From the NCBI RefSeq assembly GCF_023702635.1, contig NZ_CP098455.1, positions 372,001 to 436,000 of the forward strand: a stretch of 64,000 bases of DNA, written 5' to 3'. Every line of letters starts with the position of its first letter. The first letter of the stretch is position 1. The position numbers and the translations under genes were made by a program. The stretch is from Spongiibacter taiwanensis (GTDB lineage: Bacteria > Pseudomonadota > Gammaproteobacteria > Pseudomonadales > Spongiibacteraceae). Below are positions 1 through 9,282 of this stretch, one piece after another. The notes beneath the pieces are model-generated. The model made no database searches. It saw only the letters and a program-made list of their open reading frames with translations, and was not told the origin of the DNA.

Positions 1-467
1 TAAATACCGATAAACCCCAGCAATATATCGCACTGGATAGAATCACCAACCCGCAGAACCTGGGCATGATTATTCGATCGGTGGCGGCTAGCGGCATTGG
101 CGGTATCATTCTGCCCCGCAAGGGCTGCGCTGCCCTGTCGCCGCTCGTTATTAAGAGCAGCGCCGGAACCCTGTTTCGGGCGCCCATTTACCTGTGTGAC
201 GATCTGTCCCGTTGTCTGCAAGACCTCAGCAGTCAGGGAGCGCGCCTGTGCGCTCTGTCGTCCCATGCCAGCCAGTCACTGTTGGAAGACAGCTACCAGG
301 GCACCAGCATCTATGTGCTTGGCAATGAAACCGATGGGGTCAGTGCAGAAGTGAGCCGGCTGTGCCAGCAGAAGTTGTGCATTCCAATGCACAATGGCGT
401 GGAGTCACTGAATGTGGCGGTGACCGCCGCCTTGATTGCCTTCTATGCGGCGGGCGCCAGCCGCTAG
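1..467 (+). CDS. TrmH/SpoU-family RNA 2'-O-ribose methyltransferase (5'-truncated by the window edge)
   Basis: The reading frame is open from the first bases of the window, so the start lies upstream and only about the last 154 residues are present. They form the SPOUT methyltransferase domain, which transfers a methyl group from S-adenosylmethionine to a ribose 2'-OH in tRNA or rRNA. Three family motifs are visible: LDRITNPQNLGMIIRS near the left edge (motif 1), GNETDGVS (motif 2), and GVESLNVAVTAAL near the C-terminus (motif 3, part of the knotted SAM site). The protein ends shortly after motif 3, as usual. It could be RlmB, TrmH or a YfiF-like paralogue; the missing N-terminal domain would decide. 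It converges on the VWA gene, with 19 bp between the stops. Confidence 0.85.
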   Translation, partial: NTDKPQQYIALDRITNPQNLGMIIRSVAASGIGGIILPRKGCAALSPLVIKSSAGTLFRAPIYLCDDLSRCLQDLSSQGARLCALSSHASQSLLEDSYQGTSIYVLGNETDGVSAEVSRLCQQKLCIPMHNGVESLNVAVTAALIAFYAAGASR

Positions 468-486
468 CGCCGCCGGTGAAAGCCGA

Positions 487-1662
487 TTATTTGGCGAGGT
501 AGGCCATAGCGGCCTCAAGGCCGGCCAGGGTCATCGGATACATATGGCCGTCCATCAGTTCCTCGACCATGCGAATGCTGTGGGTCCAGCGCCATTCTTC
601 CGGGGGGGTTGGATTGATCCAGACCACCTTGTTATAGGTTTCTTGCATCCGCTGCATCCAAACCGCGCCCGCCTCTTCATTCCAGTGTTCGACGCTACCG
701 CCGGGTTGGGCTATCTCATAGGGAGACATGGCGGCATCGCCAACAAAGATAACTTTGTAATCGGCGCTGTATTTGTGCATCACGTCCAGCAGCGAAATCC
801 GCTCGGTATGACGGCGAATATTGTTATCCCAGACCGACTCGTAAACGAAGTTATGGAAGTAAAAATACTCCATGTGTTTAAACTCGCTGCGAGCCGCCGA
901 GAACAGCTCCTCGCACACCCGAATGAAGGGGTCCATTGAGCCCCCCACATCAAAAAACAGCAGCACCTTCACCGCATTATGACGCTCGGGCACCATCTTC
1001 AAATCCAGTAGGCCGGCATTTTTTGCCGTGGACGAAATGGTATCGTCGATATCCAGTTCTTCAGTTGCGCCAGTGCGCGCAAATTTGCGCAGTCGCCGCA
1101 GCGCCACTTTAATATTGCGGGTACCTAATTCGACACTGTCGTCCAGATTTTTGAAATCCCGCTTTTCCCAGACCTTAATCGCCTTTTTGTTGCGGCTCTC
1201 GCCACCAATGCGAATGCCCTCCGGGTTGTAGCCGCTGTGACCATAGGGCGAGGTGCCGCCAGTGCCAATCCACTTGCTACCACCGGCGTGGCGGCCCTTC
1301 TGTTCTTCCAGACGCTTTTTGAATTCCTCGATCAGTTTGTCCAGGCCGCCCAAGGATTTAATCTGGGCTTTCTCTTCTTCGCTCAACTGTTTGATAAATT
1401 CCCGGCGCAGCCAGTCGTCGGGAATCATTGCCTGAATAATATCGTCGAGGTCAGAAAGCTCATTGAAATAGCGAGCAAAGGCCAGGTCAAAGCGGTCGTA
1501 ATACTTCTCATCTTTAACCATGCACAAACGGGTGAGCTGGTAAAACTCATCCACGTCCATAAATGCCAGTCGCTGTTGCAGGCCCTCAATCACATCGAGC
1601 AGCTCCCGGATACTCACCGGGACGCCGCTGTTTTTCAGGCCGAGGAAAAACTGAACCAACAT
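487..1662 (-). CDS. VWA domain (CoxE-like) protein, partner of MoxR ATPase
   Basis: Protein of about 391 residues with a C-terminal von Willebrand A-like domain. The metal-site loop near residue 238 reads FFDVGGSMD, so the canonical DxSxS is DxGxS here. The N-terminal half is helical and charged. MoxR/VWA pairs are thought to act as chaperone-like complexes that activate or assemble metal-containing or envelope enzymes; the client is unknown. The start was placed at the ATG at 1662, 4 nt after the moxR stop. The frame is open upstream to 1776, but that extension runs antiparallel-free through the moxR 3' end in another frame and gives a low-complexity Arg/Ser/Cys N-terminus. The two genes clearly form one leftward operon. 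Confidence 0.85.
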   Translation of the reverse strand: MLVQFFLGLKNSGVPVSIRELLDVIEGLQQRLAFMDVDEFYQLTRLCMVKDEKYYDRFDLAFARYFNELSDLDDIIQAMIPDDWLRREFIKQLSEEEKAQIKSLGGLDKLIEEFKKRLEEQKGRHAGGSKWIGTGGTSPYGHSGYNPEGIRIGGESRNKKAIKVWEKRDFKNLDDSVELGTRNIKVALRRLRKFARTGATEELDIDDTISSTAKNAGLLDLKMVPERHNAVKVLLFFDVGGSMDPFIRVCEELFSAARSEFKHMEYFYFHNFVYESVWDNNIRRHTERISLLDVMHKYSADYKVIFVGDAAMSPYEIAQPGGSVEHWNEEAGAVWMQRMQETYNKVVWINPTPPEEWRWTHSIRMVEELMDGHMYPMTLAGLEAAMAYLAK

Positions 1663-1666
1663 AGCG

Positions 1667-2515
1667 TTAAACCCGGCTTTCCCGACGATGCATAAAGGCA
1701 AGGCGCTCGAGCAAATGGACGTCCTGCTCATTCTTGAGTAGCGCGCCGTACAGCGGCGGAATCGCCTTGCTGCCATCCCGGTTCTTCAGAATCTCCTCGG
1801 GGATATCGTCGGCCATCAGCAATTTTAGCCAATCAATCAACTCGGATGTAGACGGTTTCTTCTTCAGGCCGGGAATCTCACGGACTTCAAAGAACACCTC
1901 CAGCGCCTCCTGAACCAGCTTCTTGGCAATGCCGGGATAGTGCACTTCCACAATCTGCTCCATGGTCGCGCGATCCGGGAATTTGATGAAATGGAAAAAG
2001 CAGCGGCGCAGAAAGGCATCTGGCAATTCTTTCTCGTTGTTACTGGTGATAATAATGATGGGCCGGTGCTTGGCGCGGATGGTCTCACCAGTTTCGTAAC
2101 AGAAGAACTCCATCCGATCGAGCTCCACCAGCAGGTCGTTGGGGAACTCAATATCGGCCTTGTCGATTTCGTCGATCAGCAATACGACCTGCTCATCGGC
2201 GTCGAAAGCTTCCCACAGCTTGCCGCGCTTGATGTAGTTAGCGATGTCGTGAACCTTGTCATCACCCAACTGGGAATCACGCAGGCGAGAGACCGCGTCA
2301 TATTCATACAAACCCTGCTGGGCCTTGGTGGTTGATTTGATATGCCACTGTATGAGACGTTTTCCCATCGCCTGAGCTACCTGCTCGGCCAGCAGGGTTT
2401 TGCCCGTGCCCGGCTCCCCTTTGATTAACAAGGGCCGCTGCAGGGTGACCGCTGCATTGACCGCCATACTCAGGTCATCAGTGGATACATACGAGTCGGT
2501 TCCGGTAAATTTCAT
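1667..2515 (-). CDS. MoxR-family AAA+ ATPase
   Basis: A 282-residue AAA+ ATPase. The Walker A motif GEPGTGKT lies near residue 37 and the Walker B LLIDEIDKAD near residue 115, followed by sensor-1 (IIITSNNEKELPDAFLRRC) and a C-terminal lid. The length and the ELPDAFLRRCFFHF signature fit the MoxR branch. These ATPases couple ATP hydrolysis to remodelling of a VWA-domain partner, here the gene immediately downstream (gap 4 nt). It is the first gene of a two-gene leftward unit and diverges from cysK across about 180 bp that would hold both promoters. The substrate of the system is not shown by the context. Confidence 0.9.
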   Translation of the reverse strand: MKFTGTDSYVSTDDLSMAVNAAVTLQRPLLIKGEPGTGKTLLAEQVAQAMGKRLIQWHIKSTTKAQQGLYEYDAVSRLRDSQLGDDKVHDIANYIKRGKLWEAFDADEQVVLLIDEIDKADIEFPNDLLVELDRMEFFCYETGETIRAKHRPIIIITSNNEKELPDAFLRRCFFHFIKFPDRATMEQIVEVHYPGIAKKLVQEALEVFFEVREIPGLKKKPSTSELIDWLKLLMADDIPEEILKNRDGSKAIPPLYGALLKNEQDVHLLERLAFMHRRESRV

Positions 2516-2694
2516 GCACTTTTCCTAGATAATACCGCCCTAATTGACTGGGCCTGGCCAAAAGACAAAACGCGTAGCCTAGCAGCCCTGCCAAATAAGG
2601 CAATGACCGCAGCGAGCCGCTATATTACCTTCCAGCACCCACAAGTTAAATCGCTTGCCCGCCGGGCGGCGACCTGAAGAAAAGGAGTTTTACC

Positions 2695-3654
2695 ATGACG
2701 TCGCCCTATGACGACCTCAGCCTCAGCATTGGCCATACCCCGCTGATCCGGGTCAAACGCATCAGCCAACACAACATCCTGGTGAAGATGGAAAGCCGTA
2801 ACCCGGCGAACAGCGTGAAATGTCGGATTGGTGCCAACATGATTTGGCAGGCCGAAAAAGATGGTGTACTCAAGCCCGGCATGGAAATCGTCGAGCCGAC
2901 CAGCGGCAATACCGGCATCGCCCTAGCCTTTGTGGCTGCCGCCCGGGGTTACCCCATTACCCTGACCATGCCCAACACCATGAGCATAGAGCGCCGCAAA
3001 GTCTTGTTGGCCTTAGGCGCAAAGTTGGTACTGAGCGATGGCAGCAAAGGCATGAAGGCCGCCATTGCCGCCGCCGAATCCATCGTGGCGCAGGACCCCG
3101 ACAAATATTTTATGCCCCAACAATTTAAGAATCCCGCCAACCCTGCGATCCACGAGCAGACCACCGGCCCGGAAATCTGGCGGGATACCGACGGCCAGAT
3201 CGACATTCTGATCAGTGGTGTCGGCACCGGTGGCACGATCTCTGGCATCTCCCGCTACATCAAACAGCGGTGCGGCAAGGCGATTCAATCGGTGGCGATC
3301 GAACCCGAGTCATCCACTATCATTCGCGCGGCACTGAGCGGGGAAGAGCCCACCCACGCGCCCCATAAGATTCAGGGCATCGGCGCGGGCTTTCTGCCCG
3401 ATACCCTGGACCTGAGCATGGTCGACAGCTGTGAAGCGGTAAGTAACGAAGAGGCGATGCAGTGGGCCCATCGTCTGATGAAGGAAGAAGGGATTCTCGC
3501 GGGCATTTCCAGTGGTGCGGCCATGGCGGTTGCCGAACGGGTCGCCTCCCGGCCAGAAAACGCCGGCAAAACCACCGTGGTCATTTTGCCCGACTCCGCT
3601 GAGCGCTACCTCAGCTCCGCCCTCTTCGAAGGCGCCTTCACCGAAATCCAGTGA
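2695..3654 (+). CDS. cysK: cysteine synthase A (O-acetylserine sulfhydrylase)
   Basis: Makes L-cysteine from O-acetylserine and sulfide, using pyridoxal phosphate, in the cytoplasm. At 319 residues it is close to E. coli CysK and matches it along its length: [12 protein letters not shown] at the N-terminus, PLP lysine K42 in NSVKCRIG, the substrate loop [12 protein letters not shown], the phosphate-binding [10 protein letters not shown], and the C-terminal [14 protein letters not shown]. The conserved [12 protein letters not shown] and the length favour CysK over CysM. The ATG is preceded by AAGGAG. The gene stands alone and is followed by a hairpin with a U-rich tail. Confidence 0.95.
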   Translation: MTSPYDDLSLSIGHTPLIRVKRISQHNILVKMESRNPANSVKCRIGANMIWQAEKDGVLKPGMEIVEPTSGNTGIALAFVAAARGYPITLTMPNTMSIERRKVLLALGAKLVLSDGSKGMKAAIAAAESIVAQDPDKYFMPQQFKNPANPAIHEQTTGPEIWRDTDGQIDILISGVGTGGTISGISRYIKQRCGKAIQSVAIEPESSTIIRAALSGEEPTHAPHKIQGIGAGFLPDTLDLSMVDSCEAVSNEEAMQWAHRLMKEEGILAGISSGAAMAVAERVASRPENAGKTTVVILPDSAERYLSSALFEGAFTEIQ

Positions 3655-3665
3655 AAGTAAAAAAA

Positions 3666-3697
3666 CAGGGGCCATCGGCCCCTTGTCTGTTCTTTTC
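3666..3697 (+). terminator. probable intrinsic terminator of cysK
   Basis: A GGGGCC / GGCCCC stem with an ATC loop starts 13 nt after the cysK stop. It is followed by a T-rich stretch (TTGTCTGTTCTTTTCGTTTT) on the plus strand. The U-tract is interrupted, so termination may be partial. The convergent gene's coding sequence ends at 3721. Confidence 0.55.
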
Positions 3698-3720
3698 GTT
3701 TTGGCCAATCGCGACCGGCG

Positions 3721-4179
3721 TCAATCCCGGCTTTCCAGTTCAGCACCAAAACTTGGCTCTTTACGCGCCGAATCGGTTTTCGGCGCCTGACGCGGTTTCC
3801 CGGCGGGCTGGCGGACTGCCGGTTCGGCCGCATCGCCAGCCGCTTCGCGCTTGCTTCCGCCCAACCAGAGCACGAGGCTGATTGCGACCACCAGCGCGAC
3901 AATCTGGCCAATGGCCAGGGTCAGCAGTACCGGCATGGCGACTTCAATACTTTCCGTCATCAACCCCAGCACACCCGCAACATTACCCGGCACCCATAAC
4001 TCTGGCGCAGAGGGGTGGCGAACCGGCGTGAATAGAAACGCAATTCCCGCCAAGGATAGCCAGTAGCGCAAAAAGGTATTGGGCAGGCGCCGAACCACAA
4101 AAATCCACAAGGCAATAGCGAGCGCGCCGCAGCCCAGATAGGCCTGCCAGGCCAGTTGGTAGTCCCCTTGGTCAATCAT
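3721..4179 (-). CDS. small membrane protein, function unknown
   Basis: About 152 residues and not recognised as a named family. It has three to four hydrophobic segments: AYLGCGALAIALWIFVV near the N-terminus, YWLSLAGIAFLF, and a long one, AMPVLLTLAIGQIVALVVAI, continuing into SLVLWLGG. After these comes a charged, Pro/Ala/Lys-rich cytoplasmic-type tail of about 45 residues. It is the last gene of the leftward recR-rnd-ycgL-ycgN cluster. The ATG at 4179 lies 2 nt after the ycgN stop. An in-frame TTG at 4185 overlaps that stop and is the alternative start. Tight spacing suggests translational coupling to ycgN, but says nothing certain about function. Confidence 0.7.
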   Translation of the reverse strand: MIDQGDYQLAWQAYLGCGALAIALWIFVVRRLPNTFLRYWLSLAGIAFLFTPVRHPSAPELWVPGNVAGVLGLMTESIEVAMPVLLTLAIGQIVALVVAISLVLWLGGSKREAAGDAAEPAVRQPAGKPRQAPKTDSARKEPSFGAELESRD

Positions 4180-4181
4180 GT

Positions 4182-4625
4182 TCAATCAATCCAGTGAATA
4201 ATATGTTCTTGAAGCGAATCTACATCCCGCTCCGACAGACAGCGGCCACGAATGGAAATACCGGCCCGGTGCACACTCTCGGGGTCGCCTGATACCAACG
4301 GATGCCAGTCAGCCAGGCCCTGTCCAGCGGCCAGTCGCCGGTAGGCGCAGCTGCTCGGCAACCATTCCAGGCTTTGCCGATCTTCCGCCGCCAGGCTAAT
4401 GCAGTCGCTAACGATGGCCGCACGGTTGAGGTAGTCCCCGCAGCGACAAGCCGCCGGATCCAACAAATGACAGGCGACGTTGGTGTAGTACAGGTCGCCT
4501 GTGTCTTCATCTTCCAGCTTATGCAGACAGCAACGAGCGCAGCCGTCGCACAGCGCCTCCCACTCCTGAGCATTGAGCTCGTCGAGGGATTTGTGTTGCC
4601 AGAACTGGGGTGCCAACGCAGACAT
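4182..4625 (-). CDS. ycgN: YcgN-family cysteine-cluster protein (UPF0260)
   Basis: A 147-residue protein of the YkgJ/YcgN zinc- or iron-chelating cysteine-cluster family. The signature [14 protein letters not shown] lies near the N-terminus, then [14 protein letters not shown] and a later cysteine in [11 protein letters not shown]. Eight or more cysteines in CxxCxxCC-type spacing imply metal binding. The biochemical role of the family is not established. It starts with ATG at 4625, just after ycgL (6-nt spacing between start and ycgL stop), and precedes a small membrane protein. The rnd-ycgL-ycgN neighbourhood is conserved in Pseudomonas-like genomes, which supports the identification. Confidence 0.88.
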   Translation of the reverse strand: MSALAPQFWQHKSLDELNAQEWEALCDGCARCCLHKLEDEDTGDLYYTNVACHLLDPAACRCGDYLNRAAIVSDCISLAAEDRQSLEWLPSSCAYRRLAAGQGLADWHPLVSGDPESVHRAGISIRGRCLSERDVDSLQEHIIHWID

Positions 4626-4630
4626 TAGGG

Positions 4631-4888
4631 CTACACTTCCACCTCGGTCCCCGGCACCGGCGGCAACTGCAGATAGAAGCCCTGCTCGGCAATTTCACTT
4701 AACACTTTCTCTGCGTTTGCCCGCGCCAATGATCGCTCAGGATGCAGCAGCAATGTCATGGAAAATTCGGCTTCGCCAAAACGCTGCAGCAGCGCCTCTG
4801 GCACCCGACTCAGGGCCTCCTGCTTGTCGACGAACAGGTACATGCCGGGGTGACGGCGGCTGCGATAAATGGCGCAAATTCGCTTCAT
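4631..4888 (-). CDS. ycgL: YcgL domain protein
   Basis: An 85-residue protein matching the YcgL family in length and sequence: [20 protein letters not shown] at the start, then the central [19 protein letters not shown] and the C-terminal [15 protein letters not shown]. Members are small soluble alpha/beta proteins of unknown biochemical function, restricted mostly to gammaproteobacteria. The start codon overlaps the stop of rnd by one base (TGATG), a classic sign of translational coupling. The gene is therefore part of the recR-rnd-ycgL-ycgN transcription unit. Confidence 0.9.
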   Translation of the reverse strand: MKRICAIYRSRRHPGMYLFVDKQEALSRVPEALLQRFGEAEFSMTLLLHPERSLARANAEKVLSEIAEQGFYLQLPPVPGTEVEV

Positions 4889-5997
4889 CAGGCCCCCTGC
4901 ACTTTCAGAAATCGGCCGAGCCCGTCACCCAACACGGTTTTACGCCAGCCCGGCAAATTGTCGGGCCAGCGACCATCACGCACTAGGCTTTCCATCTCTT
5001 TCTTCTTCAACACCAACTCCGGTGGGAGCGATAATTTTTCAGATTCAACCTGAACAAATTCCCGCAAACTTTTGAATTTTCTCAAATCATCCCCGGAAGG
5101 CGGTGCGGGAATCGGGAGAGGATACTCGCTCTCTGCTGCTGTCATTGCCGAGGAAACAATATCCAAAATCCCCTCGCCATGGCGCCGCACCAGCTTCGGG
5201 CTGACTTCCTTTATGCCGGCCAGTTGGTTCACGTTGCCGGGGCTTTTCAAGGCAATGTCGAAGCAAGCCTGATCTTTGAGTACCCGGCCTCTGGGCACAT
5301 CCTGCTCCTGCGCTTGCTGCTCCCGCCACTCGCACAGTCGCTGCAGTAGCAGCAGATGCTTGCCACGCAGCTTCCAGCCGCCTTTGACGCGAAGGTAATA
5401 GCCTTCGTTTCCGGCCGGTGATGCGGCACTGGTCATCATTTGCTCGCACTCGTCCCACCACCATTGCAGCCTTCCCTGACGCTCCAGACTTCCCCTCAGC
5501 GCCTGATACACGCCCTGAAGGTGATCAACATCGAGGGCCGCGTACAGACACTGGCGATCGCTCAGCGGTCGCTGAAGCCAATCGGAACGGGTTTCGCCTT
5601 TTTCAACATGAACACCAGAAACCGCCTCCACCAGGCGCTGATAGCTCATTCCCCCGCCCAGCCCGGCCAGAGCTGCACCGATTTGGGTATCAAGCAGTGG
5701 CCGGGGCAAACAACCGAGCAAACGCTGGAAGACCTCCAAATCCTCGCTGCAGGAGTGGATCACTTTAACCAGACTCTCATCAGCAAACAGCGCGACTAAT
5801 GGCGCCCAGTCGTCGATCTCCAGTGGATCAATCAAATAGGAACGCCCACCCACCCCGACCTGCACCAGTCCGGCAATGGGATAAAACGTATCGGTCCGAA
5901 TAAACTCGGTATCGAGCGCCACAAAGTCGGCCGAAGCAGCCCGCTCGCACAGCGTCGACAAGCCCGCGTTACTGTCTATATAACTAAAATCAGTCAA
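4888..5997 (-). CDS. rnd: ribonuclease D
   Basis: A 3'-to-5' exoribonuclease that trims tRNA precursors and other stable RNAs. The 369 residues compare with 375 in E. coli. The DEDD exonuclease domain is N-terminal: [16 protein letters not shown] holds the first acidic pair, [10 protein letters not shown] the ExoII Asp, and YAALDVDHL the ExoIII region. An HRDC domain follows ([20 protein letters not shown]). The start is a TTG at 5997 overlapping the end of recR by 8 nt. No ATG exists before the conserved N-terminus, and a purine-rich AAAGGG lies upstream. The downstream ycgL start overlaps the rnd stop. Confidence 0.93.
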   Translation of the reverse strand: MTDFSYIDSNAGLSTLCERAASADFVALDTEFIRTDTFYPIAGLVQVGVGGRSYLIDPLEIDDWAPLVALFADESLVKVIHSCSEDLEVFQRLLGCLPRPLLDTQIGAALAGLGGGMSYQRLVEAVSGVHVEKGETRSDWLQRPLSDRQCLYAALDVDHLQGVYQALRGSLERQGRLQWWWDECEQMMTSAASPAGNEGYYLRVKGGWKLRGKHLLLLQRLCEWREQQAQEQDVPRGRVLKDQACFDIALKSPGNVNQLAGIKEVSPKLVRRHGEGILDIVSSAMTAAESEYPLPIPAPPSGDDLRKFKSLREFVQVESEKLSLPPELVLKKKEMESLVRDGRWPDNLPGWRKTVLGDGLGRFLKVQGA

Positions 5998-6586
5998 TGG
6001 GACGCCGCCCTTTCATTGCGTGAGCCAGCGTACCACTGTCCACATATTCCAATTCGCCACCCAGGGGCACACCGTGGGCGATTCGACTCACCGAGACACC
6101 CAACTGGCGCATTTGCTGGGTGATGTAATACGCCGTCGCCTCTCCCTCTACGGTAGGATTAGTCGCGAGGATAAGTTCGGAAACCCCCTCACGGGCGCGC
6201 TCAACCAACAGATCAATACCGATGTCTGCCGGACCAATACCGTCAATGGGTGACAGATGCCCCATCAACACAAAGTACGTACCGCGATACTCGCCGCCCC
6301 CTTCAAAGGCTGCTACATCTGCCGGTGACTCCACCACACAGATTAACGATGCATCCCGCTTGGGATCGGCGCAGACGCGGCACAGCGCATCTTCGGTCAG
6401 GGTCCGGCAGCGCTGGCAGTGGCCCACCTTCGCGACCGCTTCTTGCAGTGCTTCAGCCAGGCGCAGCCCCCCGGGGCGATTGCGCTCAAGTAGCTGAAAG
6501 CTCATACGCTGGGCGGTTTTCTGACCGACACCGGGCAAGCAGCGCAGGGCATCGATCAACTCATCAATCAGGGGGCTATAACTCAT
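5990..6586 (-). CDS. recR: recombination mediator protein RecR
   Basis: Part of the RecFOR pathway, loading RecA onto gapped single-stranded DNA. At 198 residues it is the normal length. Seen in order: an N-terminal helix-hairpin-helix ([14 protein letters not shown]), the C4 zinc finger [16 protein letters not shown], and a Toprim domain beginning [15 protein letters not shown] and containing [16 protein letters not shown]. It sits 2 bp downstream of ybaB in the conserved dnaX-ybaB-recR order, and its 3' end overlaps the TTG start of rnd. Confidence 0.97.
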   Translation of the reverse strand: MSYSPLIDELIDALRCLPGVGQKTAQRMSFQLLERNRPGGLRLAEALQEAVAKVGHCQRCRTLTEDALCRVCADPKRDASLICVVESPADVAAFEGGGEYRGTYFVLMGHLSPIDGIGPADIGIDLLVERAREGVSELILATNPTVEGEATAYYITQQMRQLGVSVSRIAHGVPLGGELEYVDSGTLAHAMKGRRPID

Positions 6587-6588
6587 TC

Positions 6589-6909
6589 TCAGAAAGGCAT
6601 CTTAAATCCGGGAGGCATGGGCATCCCCGAAAACATATCGCGCATATTTTCCTGATTGGCCGCTTCCACTTTGCGCACCGCATCATTCACCGCGGCGGCA
6701 AGCAGGTCTTCAAGCATTTCCTTGTCTTCGTCCATCAGGCTCGCATCAATCTGCACCCGGCGCACATCGTGTCGACCGGTCATGGTCACCTTGACCAGGC
6801 CTGCGCCCGCTTCGCCACAGACTTCTGCCTGGGCGGCTTCCTGCTGGGCTTTTTTCATCTGCTCCTGCATTTCAGCCGCTTTCTTCATTAAATCATTGAG
6901 GTCTTTCAT
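6589..6909 (-). CDS. ybaB: YbaB/EbfC-family nucleoid-associated protein
   Basis: A 106-residue DNA-binding dimer of the YbaB/EbfC family, thought to shape nucleoid structure. It has the typical N-terminal amphipathic helix ([19 protein letters not shown]), then [18 protein letters not shown] and the C-terminal Met/Pro-rich tail [15 protein letters not shown]. The start overlaps the dnaX stop by 4 bp, and recR follows immediately, the standard operon order in gammaproteobacteria. Confidence 0.96.
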   Translation of the reverse strand: MKDLNDLMKKAAEMQEQMKKAQQEAAQAEVCGEAGAGLVKVTMTGRHDVRRVQIDASLMDEDKEMLEDLLAAAVNDAVRKVEAANQENMRDMFSGMPMPPGFKMPF

Positions 6910-8918
6910 TGGCCTCCTTTCTCCTGTGTTGGCGGCAGTTCCACCGACCCTTCCTCGAAGGCGCCGTCGAACTCCGACATCATCTGCTGAACCAGGGGGT
7001 CTGCCAACAGCGCCTGTTGCGCATGCGCCACGCGCTCTTGTAACAAGCGGTGTCGGTAGCTGGCGGGGGTTTCTTCCACCACCTGCCCTAATTCAATGGT
7101 AACCCGTATCGGCCGTTCAAAATACGCCGTCAAACACTCAGCAAAACGCTCGATATGACGCGGATTCAACAGCGCGGCGTTTTGTTGATCGATGCAAAAC
7201 GCAATACTATCCGAGGCCTTGCTGACGATCTGACAATGGGAAGCAATGCTGCCGAGCATCCCCGGCAGCGCAAAACTGCCGAATTGCTCCCGCCACGTCA
7301 CCGTATTCAGGGCTTCCCAGGACACCTGCCCGCCAGCAGCCGGGAAAGCCGCCACCTCTGGGGGCGGCTCAGCCGGGGTCGTATCCAGTGGCGCCGACGC
7401 CTGCTGGGCCGCAACCAGCGCTTCGGCTTCGAGCGCCGCATAATTGGCGTAGTCCGAGGACGCGTCGTCATCCTCCTCACGATCATCGTCCTCCCAAGGC
7501 GGAAGCTCGGACCGGACGGGATCCGGCGCTGCGCGGGCTGGCGAGTGGTCTTGGCTGGAATCCGCTGGCGGCTTCACCGTATTCACTGGCGCGCTCGCCG
7601 CCCTGGTATTCTCAGAAGCGGCATCGGCGGCCACCGTGGGAGCGGCCTGCGACGTCGGTTCAACGCGCTGGGGCTGGGGCTCCGGCGCCGCCGCTGGAGG
7701 CTCAGCTATCGGCTTTTTTTCGGGCTCGGCAGCCCCCTGCCCTGCTGTACTGGCAACCTCGGCCATTCCCTTTTCGATGGCGGCTGGCGCCGCCGCATCA
7801 CCGGGCAGCGCCCGCTGAGGAGGCTCGGCAACGCCAGCTGGGACGAACGCCAGCAGACGCAGCAGCAACATTTCCAACGCCGCCCTGGGGTCTGGGGACA
7901 GACCGAAGTCGCGGCGCCCGACCAGCGTCATCTGGTAGAAGAACTGGACGTCTTCGGCGGGCATTTGTTGTCCCAGGTCCAGTAACTGCTGCCGGTCACC
8001 GAGGCTATTGTCAATAGCAGCGGGCACCGCCTGGGCCAGGGCCAGGCGATGCAGCACGCTGAGCATTTCATCGACCACACCGGCCGGATCGACGCCGAGC
8101 TCCAGGGTTTCGTTGACGACCGCCATCAATCCGGGCCCATCTCGCTGCTGAAGAGCTTCGATCAAGCGAAACACCGCATTGTGATCGATGGTGCCGAGCA
8201 TTTGCCGAATATCCCGCTCCTGCAGCTTACCCGAGCCAAACGCAATTCCCTGGTCGGTCAAGCTCAAAGCGTCGCGCATACTGCCATCGGCAGCACGGCC
8301 AAGCAGCCACAACGCGGGCTCTTCATACTGGATCATCTCTTTGTCGAGCACCATTTTGAGGTACTCGACCACCTTCTCCGGGCTGAGATTCTTTAGGGAG
8401 AACTGCAGACAGCGAGACAGGATCGTCGCCGGAATTTTCTGGGGATCTGTCGTCGCCAGCAGAAACTTCACGTGGGGCGGCGGCTCCTCAAGGGTTTTGA
8501 GTAGCGCATTAAAGCTGCTGCCGCTGAGCATGTGGACTTCGTCGATCAGGTAGACCTTGTAGCGCCCCTGAGTCGGTGCGTACTGGACGTTATCCAACAA
8601 CTCACGCGTATCTTCGACTTTGGTCCGCGATGCGGCGTCCACTTCGATCAGATCGACAAAGCGGTTTTCGGTAATGGCAACACAGGCCTGACACTGCCCG
8701 CAGGGTTCTGAGCTGATGCCTGTCTCGCAATTGAGACATTTGGCCAGAATCCTGGCAATGGTGGTTTTGCCGACACCCCGGGTGCCGGTAAACAAGTAAG
8801 CGTGGTGGAGACGATCGTGGTCCAGTGCGTTAATCAGTGCCTTGAGGACGTGGTTTTGACCAGCCATCTCTCGAAAGCTTTTCGGGCGCCACTTGCGCGC
8901 CAATACCTGATAACTCAT
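6906..8918 (-). CDS. dnaX: DNA polymerase III subunits tau and gamma
   Basis: Clamp-loader ATPase and replisome organiser. The 670-residue zero-frame product is tau. The N-terminal AAA+ module has Walker A GTRGVGKT, a zinc module ([19 protein letters not shown]), Walker [11 protein letters not shown] and the SRC motif in ILSRCLQF. A Pro/Ala/Glu-rich linker of about 150 residues (roughly 365-520) follows, then the tau-specific C-terminal region that binds DnaB and the polymerase alpha subunit. A -1 frameshift signal lies at codons 400-402. Slippage there adds Ala-Asp-Ser and stops at TGA (7704-7702), giving a gamma of 405 residues that ends in the linker. Leftward operon with ybaB and recR. 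Confidence 0.97.
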   Translation of the reverse strand: MSYQVLARKWRPKSFREMAGQNHVLKALINALDHDRLHHAYLFTGTRGVGKTTIARILAKCLNCETGISSEPCGQCQACVAITENRFVDLIEVDAASRTKVEDTRELLDNVQYAPTQGRYKVYLIDEVHMLSGSSFNALLKTLEEPPPHVKFLLATTDPQKIPATILSRCLQFSLKNLSPEKVVEYLKMVLDKEMIQYEEPALWLLGRAADGSMRDALSLTDQGIAFGSGKLQERDIRQMLGTIDHNAVFRLIEALQQRDGPGLMAVVNETLELGVDPAGVVDEMLSVLHRLALAQAVPAAIDNSLGDRQQLLDLGQQMPAEDVQFFYQMTLVGRRDFGLSPDPRAALEMLLLRLLAFVPAGVAEPPQRALPGDAAAPAAIEKGMAEVASTAGQGAAEPEKKPIAEPPAAAPEPQPQRVEPTSQAAPTVAADAASENTRAASAPVNTVKPPADSSQDHSPARAAPDPVRSELPPWEDDDREEDDDASSDYANYAALEAEALVAAQQASAPLDTTPAEPPPEVAAFPAAGGQVSWEALNTVTWREQFGSFALPGMLGSIASHCQIVSKASDSIAFCIDQQNAALLNPRHIERFAECLTAYFERPIRVTIELGQVVEETPASYRHRLLQERVAHAQQALLADPLVQQMMSEFDGAFEEGSVELPPTQEKGGQ
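7680..7721 (-). other. programmed -1 ribosomal frameshift site in dnaX
   Basis: On the minus strand, codons GAA-AAA-AAG form the in-frame slippery heptamer A-AAA-AAG (7719-7713), the same heptamer used by E. coli dnaX. After a -1 slip the next codons are GCC-GAT-AGC followed by TGA at 7704-7702. A GC-rich stem-loop (7699-7680; CTCC pairs with GGAG, then one mismatch and three inner G-C pairs around a GCGG loop) lies 13 nt downstream. A purine run AGGGGG lies about a dozen nt upstream, where the E. coli site has a stimulatory Shine-Dalgarno-like element. Slippage efficiency cannot be read from sequence. Confidence 0.85.
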
Positions 8919-9071
8919 TAATGATTTCCTGGACCTTCAAGTCGTTGGGAGTCGTCGGCAACCAGGTGGAGCCGCCCCTGCCCTGACCGCTATCGACGCC
9001 CGCAAGAATACACCAGCGGTGCCGGCACATAAACAAATCAACAACATCGGAGGGAAACTGCAGGGAGAGTG

Positions 9072-9184
9072 GGTGGCAGTCCAACCAGCCACACCCCGGC
9101 ACACGAGTCGATAACTACCGTTGCTCCCTTCCGGGCCTGGCGGGGTTTGCTATCTATCATTGCGAGGGGACCGGAAGGACCACC
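9072..9184 (-). ncRNA. ffs: 4.5S RNA (small signal recognition particle RNA)
   Basis: About 113 nt read leftward. The conserved SRP domain-IV hairpin is present: GCCAGGCCCGGAAGGGAGC contains the GGAA tetraloop flanked by the asymmetric-loop bases that bind Ffh. The 5' end GGTGGTCC can pair with the 3' end GGACTGCCACC to close the long hairpin. A further conserved element, GTGTGCCGGGGTGTGGCTGG, fits the 3' arm. The gene lies just upstream of dnaX, as in Pseudomonas. The exact ends are inferred from pairing. I see no convincing sigma-70 promoter; a TTGCAG lies upstream but without a good -10. Confidence 0.93.
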
Positions 9185-9282
9185 ATAGAGCACGTTTTTG
9201 AGCTGGGCCCTGCAACGCGGGCGCTATTGTGGTGTAAAGGCCGCCGACATGCAAGTCGTCATCACGGCCTTGCCGCACACTG

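Noticed and set aside
1663-1776. Upstream extension of the VWA gene
   Set aside because: The added 38 residues overlap moxR and look like an out-of-frame translation; the ATG at 1662 follows the moxR stop closely.
9190-9250. Possible sigma-70 promoter for ffs (TTGCAG plus 17 nt)
   Set aside because: The matching -10 (TGCTCT) is poor, and its spacing to the RNA 5' end is too short.
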